From positions 1 through 10,866 of the forward strand of contig JARVKI010000224.1 in assembly GCA_036674765.1 (NCBI GenBank): a stretch of 10,866 nt of DNA. Reading direction: 5' to 3'. The translations under genes and the position numbers were made by a program. Positions 8,512 through 10,866 of this stretch are shown here, piece after piece (position 1 is the first letter of the stretch; every line of letters begins with the position of its first letter). The notes under the pieces are model-generated. The model searched no databases. It was not told the DNA's origin and worked only from the letters and a program-made list of their open reading frames with translations. The DNA comes from Seiridium cupressi (taxonomy: Eukaryota; Ascomycota; Sordariomycetes; Amphisphaeriales; Sporocadaceae).

Positions 8512-8601
8512 CACTCGTTTAAAAAAAAACAACCCTTTAAATTAGTTTTAAAAAGACGATAATTTAACTTTACCGCAAAAAAATTAGTTAAATATAACCG
8601 C

Positions 8602-8660
8602 TTATTTTAGGCGGTATATTATAACGATTAATGCGAAACGCACAGATTAAATAAGGACGG
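8602..8660 (+). other. Conserved Cys/His block downstream of the zinc knuckle
   Basis: The outer gag frame reads LF, stop, AVYYNDxCETHRLNKDGAG. If the Trp at the stop and a Cys at the first Tyr are allowed for, the original would have been a W-x2-C-Y-N-D-x-C-x2-H pattern. The inner copy has the same block near 6160-6190. It resembles a Cys/His block that I recall between nucleocapsid and protease in fungal Ty3/gypsy polyproteins; this is from memory and unverified. Metal binding is an inference. Confidence 0.5.
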
Positions 8661-9854
8661 AGCAGGATAATACTTTATAATACCGGTTATTAAAACTATC
8701 GCGGTAATAAGGAAAAGCCCCGCGGAACGACGAATTAACGCTTACGGACACCTTACGTATTCCGATAATAATAAAAACGAATCCGATTAAAACTAGGTTA
8801 TTATCCGCCGCGCGGAATAATAATAAAAAGAAGAAAATTTAAATCGAGCCGACGTATTAAAGTTACGATTAATTAAAAAAAGAATTAATAAGGTTCTTAT
8901 TATAATACGGTAATCCGTTAAATATTAAAACGACTTTAAAACGGTAATTATCTTTAAAAAGTTATTTTATAACGCTTTAAAACTTAAAAATGTCTTAACG
9001 GAGGCTGTTATAAAAGATAGGTTCGAAGACGCTTATACCCTTTATATAATATTTAAGGATAACGCCTAATTAAAGATAAAACACTTAAATTATACAGATA
9101 TATCCTGGATTAACTATATCGACCGATTATACGACCGATATTTTAAAAAGAAATTAAAATATAAATTCTTTTTTAAAAGATTAAAACTGGACCTTATTAA
9201 GATATTATAAGTTAAAAGATAAATAAAAGACGTTATTATCACTTATAAAAACCCTCAAGGATATATAATAATTACTAAGGACTTATAAAAAATACGCGAA
9301 TACGCTTTAAAATTACGAACGTAAAATTAATATAAAATCGACGAATGCTTAATTTATACTAATAAGAAAAGTTTAGCTTAAAAATAAATTAAAGAATATA
9401 ATAAAATAGGACGACTTTTAATTAAATTAAAATCCCTTTTACTTAATATTATTATAAGCTAGTGGGAAGAAAAGGACGACCCCGAAAAACTAATCGAAAA
9501 AGCGTTTAAAAAATAATATAATAAAAAAATCGGATTATAAATTTATAAAACTATAAATAAAATTTAAATATAACGATAAAATAAAGGATTAACGCTTTTT
9601 ACGTAAATAATATTATAAATCTTTACGAAATGAAAAATAAAATAAAAAATTAACGAATAAAAATATAATAAACTTTTAATATATTAAAGCCGGGAAAATT
9701 TATATACGGATTATACTTTTATTTATTAAAAAGCCGAAAATAAGAAAAAGCGACGACGATATAATTAACGCGATAAACGATCGGGAAACGATTAAAACTA
9801 TATATAACAGGATAATAACGGTTAAATATTAAGTTTTTATACGTTATAAAAACA

Positions 9855-10160
9855 AGCGTATATAACCACTTTATAATTAAAATGCGAATTATAAATTAAA
9901 ATATTAAGGCTTTAATTAATATAAAAGCTTAAAGAAATTTTATTTCGTTACGAATTATTAATAAGTTTTAAATATTATAAAAATAAAAATAAACGTTTTA
10001 TTAACTTAAAATTATAAATAAAAAATTAATAACGTATAATAATAAAATTGTTAATATAAGAATTATATATATTTAAATTTATATTTAAAATTATAATAAA
10101 AGATTTATTTATAATATTATAAAAATTATAAATTACGATTTAATTTTAAAAATACCCTGG
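9855..10160 (+). pseudogene. pol: Outer aspartic protease (degraded)
   Basis: Frame divisible by three. It reads VYNHFIIK, then ALINIKA with the catalytic Asp as Asn at 9918-9920, then the C-terminal motif LKIPWL whose Trp is at 10158-10160. It lies in the -1 frame relative to the gag frame. The distance from a shared gag marker (gcg at 9502) to the catalytic codon is 416 bp in both copies, so the frame relation is shared and is not a new indel in one of them. Confidence 0.85.
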
Positions 10161-10866
10161 TTATAAGCGAGTAATCTTTAAATAAATTAAAATATAAATT
10201 AATTTTAATAAAATATATTAAAAAAGGATTTAACTTTTAAATAACGCTTAACGAAAAAACTTTTAAATAAATTTAAAATATTTAAATTTTACGTTATAAT
10301 TAAAGATATTAAGTTAAAATTTATATATAAAATATTTAAAAAATATAAAAAGTTTAACGATTTATTTAAGAAAAAATTAAATATAAAATTATTAATATAT
10401 ATAAAATTCGATTACGAAATATTTTTAAAAAAAAGTATAAAATTATATTTTATATTTATTTATTTAATACGGTTATAATATAAAAAAGTATTTAAAAAAT
10501 ACTTTAATAAAATATTATTAAAAGGATAAATTAAAGAATTTATTTTATTTATAAAATATTTAATGCTTTTTATATTAAAAAAAAGTAAAGATAAAAAGTT
10601 TAAATAAAAACTTTATATTAATTATTAAAAACTTAACGAAATTATAATTAAAAATAAATACCTTTTATTATTAATTAAAGATTTATAAAATAAATTATAT
10701 AATATTAAATAGTTTATAATTTTAAACTTATTTAACGTATATAAATTAATTAAAATTAAAAAAAGTAATAAATAAAAAATAATATTTTATAATAAATACG
10801 GATATTTTAAATATTTAATTATACTTTTTAAACTTATTAACGTATTTATAAACTTTTAAAATATAA
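10161..10866 (+). pseudogene. pol: Outer reverse transcriptase, cut by the window edge
   Basis: Same frame as the protease. Recognisable blocks are FIKYLMLFILKKSKDKKF, then LNEIIIKNKYLLLLIKDL, and ILNLFNVYKLI, where the motif A aspartate is Asn at 10725-10727, then NKYGYFKYLIILFKLINV. The window ends before the YxDD motif. This is the most heavily mutated part of the outer element, with almost no CpA or TpG left and many TAA codons. The product would have been the polymerase of the outer element; it is inactive as read. Confidence 0.9.

Larger units (their letters stand above)
7852..9890 (+). pseudogene. gag: Outer gag, capsid remainder, zinc knuckle and C-terminal region
   Basis: Frame in phase with 7858: TGFLKNNAFK, stop, FELIIKDYFNYNEND continues the capsid interrupted at KILY (460), the stop standing where gag has Trp. 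The capsid goes on with FANYNKFKRCLKITF and ends near 8390. The CCHC knuckle is at 8470-8511. A Cys/His block follows (YYNDxCETHRLNKDGAG, Cys at 8632-8634), then RKSPAERRINAYGHLTYSD and a long stretch rich in charged residues, including EAVIKDRFEDAYTLY and SWINYIDRLYDRYFKK. The latter is conserved in the inner copy, and I do not recognise it as a known domain. With the left part, gag would be near 800 codons, long for the family. The protease follows in the -1 frame. Confidence 0.8.
7852..10866 (+). mobile_element. Outer Ty3/gypsy retrotransposon, right part
   Basis: The outer element continues after the inner insertion: the rest of gag, then protease and RT on the + strand, running off the window inside RT. 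The inner element's pol, read on the - strand, aligns with it over this whole stretch from the zinc knuckle onward, mostly with transitions. RNase H, integrase and the 3' LTR would lie to the right of the window. Confidence 0.9.

Noticed and set aside
9540..9820. A separate small gene in the third frame between gag and protease
   Set aside because: The gag frame is also gag-like over this stretch (for example ENLYTDYTFIY) and A/T-rich sequence makes several frames look plausible, so it is not listed as its own gene.
1..10866. Mitochondrial or Plasmodium-like A/T-rich genome
   Set aside because: CpG is common while CpA and TpG are depleted, and the content is nested Ty3/gypsy elements with transition-only differences. 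This fits RIP-mutated fungal nuclear DNA better.

Overview
The window looks like a transposon graveyard in the genome of a filamentous ascomycete that has been heavily mutated by repeat-induced point mutation (RIP). It is extremely A+T-rich. CpA and TpG dinucleotides are almost absent over long stretches while TpA is in great excess and CpG is still common, which is the signature of CpA-to-TpA RIP rather than methyl-CpG decay. No intact host gene, tRNA, rRNA or CRISPR array was seen. All recognisable coding sequence belongs to Ty3/gypsy LTR retrotransposons (chromovirus type) whose reading frames are full of stop codons.

The layout is one element nested inside another. The outer element runs on the + strand. 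The window opens in the last 45 bases of its 5' LTR, followed by leader and the start of gag up to 460. Gag resumes at 7852 with capsid, a CCHC zinc knuckle (8470-8511) and a long downstream region, then protease and reverse transcriptase, and runs off the right edge at 10866. The inner element (461-7851) is full length, lies on the - strand, and interrupts the outer gag within its capsid region. It has two 431-bp LTRs (461-891 and 7421-7851) that differ at 47 sites by my manual count, all transitions, with no indel. Its order from right to left is leader, gag with zinc knuckle, protease, reverse transcriptase, RNase H, integrase, chromodomain, an unassigned 3' region of about 670 bp, polypurine tract and 3' LTR.

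The two elements are relatives. LTR end, leader and everything from the zinc knuckle onward align closely, with mostly C/T and G/A differences, and the spacing of key motifs from gag C-terminus through protease to RT is identical. The amino-terminal and capsid part of gag does not align at DNA level, so the two copies look like a mosaic pair carrying different gag cassettes. Both copies are dead. The aspartates of protease, RT and integrase are read as asparagine, the integrase glutamate as lysine and the zinc-knuckle cysteines as tyrosine, all explained by RIP-type transitions.

The least explained parts are the roughly 450-codon stretch between zinc knuckle and protease (conserved in both copies, with protease in the -1 frame relative to gag) and the less mutated block at about 1081-1608, which is fairly open on the + strand, antisense to the element that contains it.
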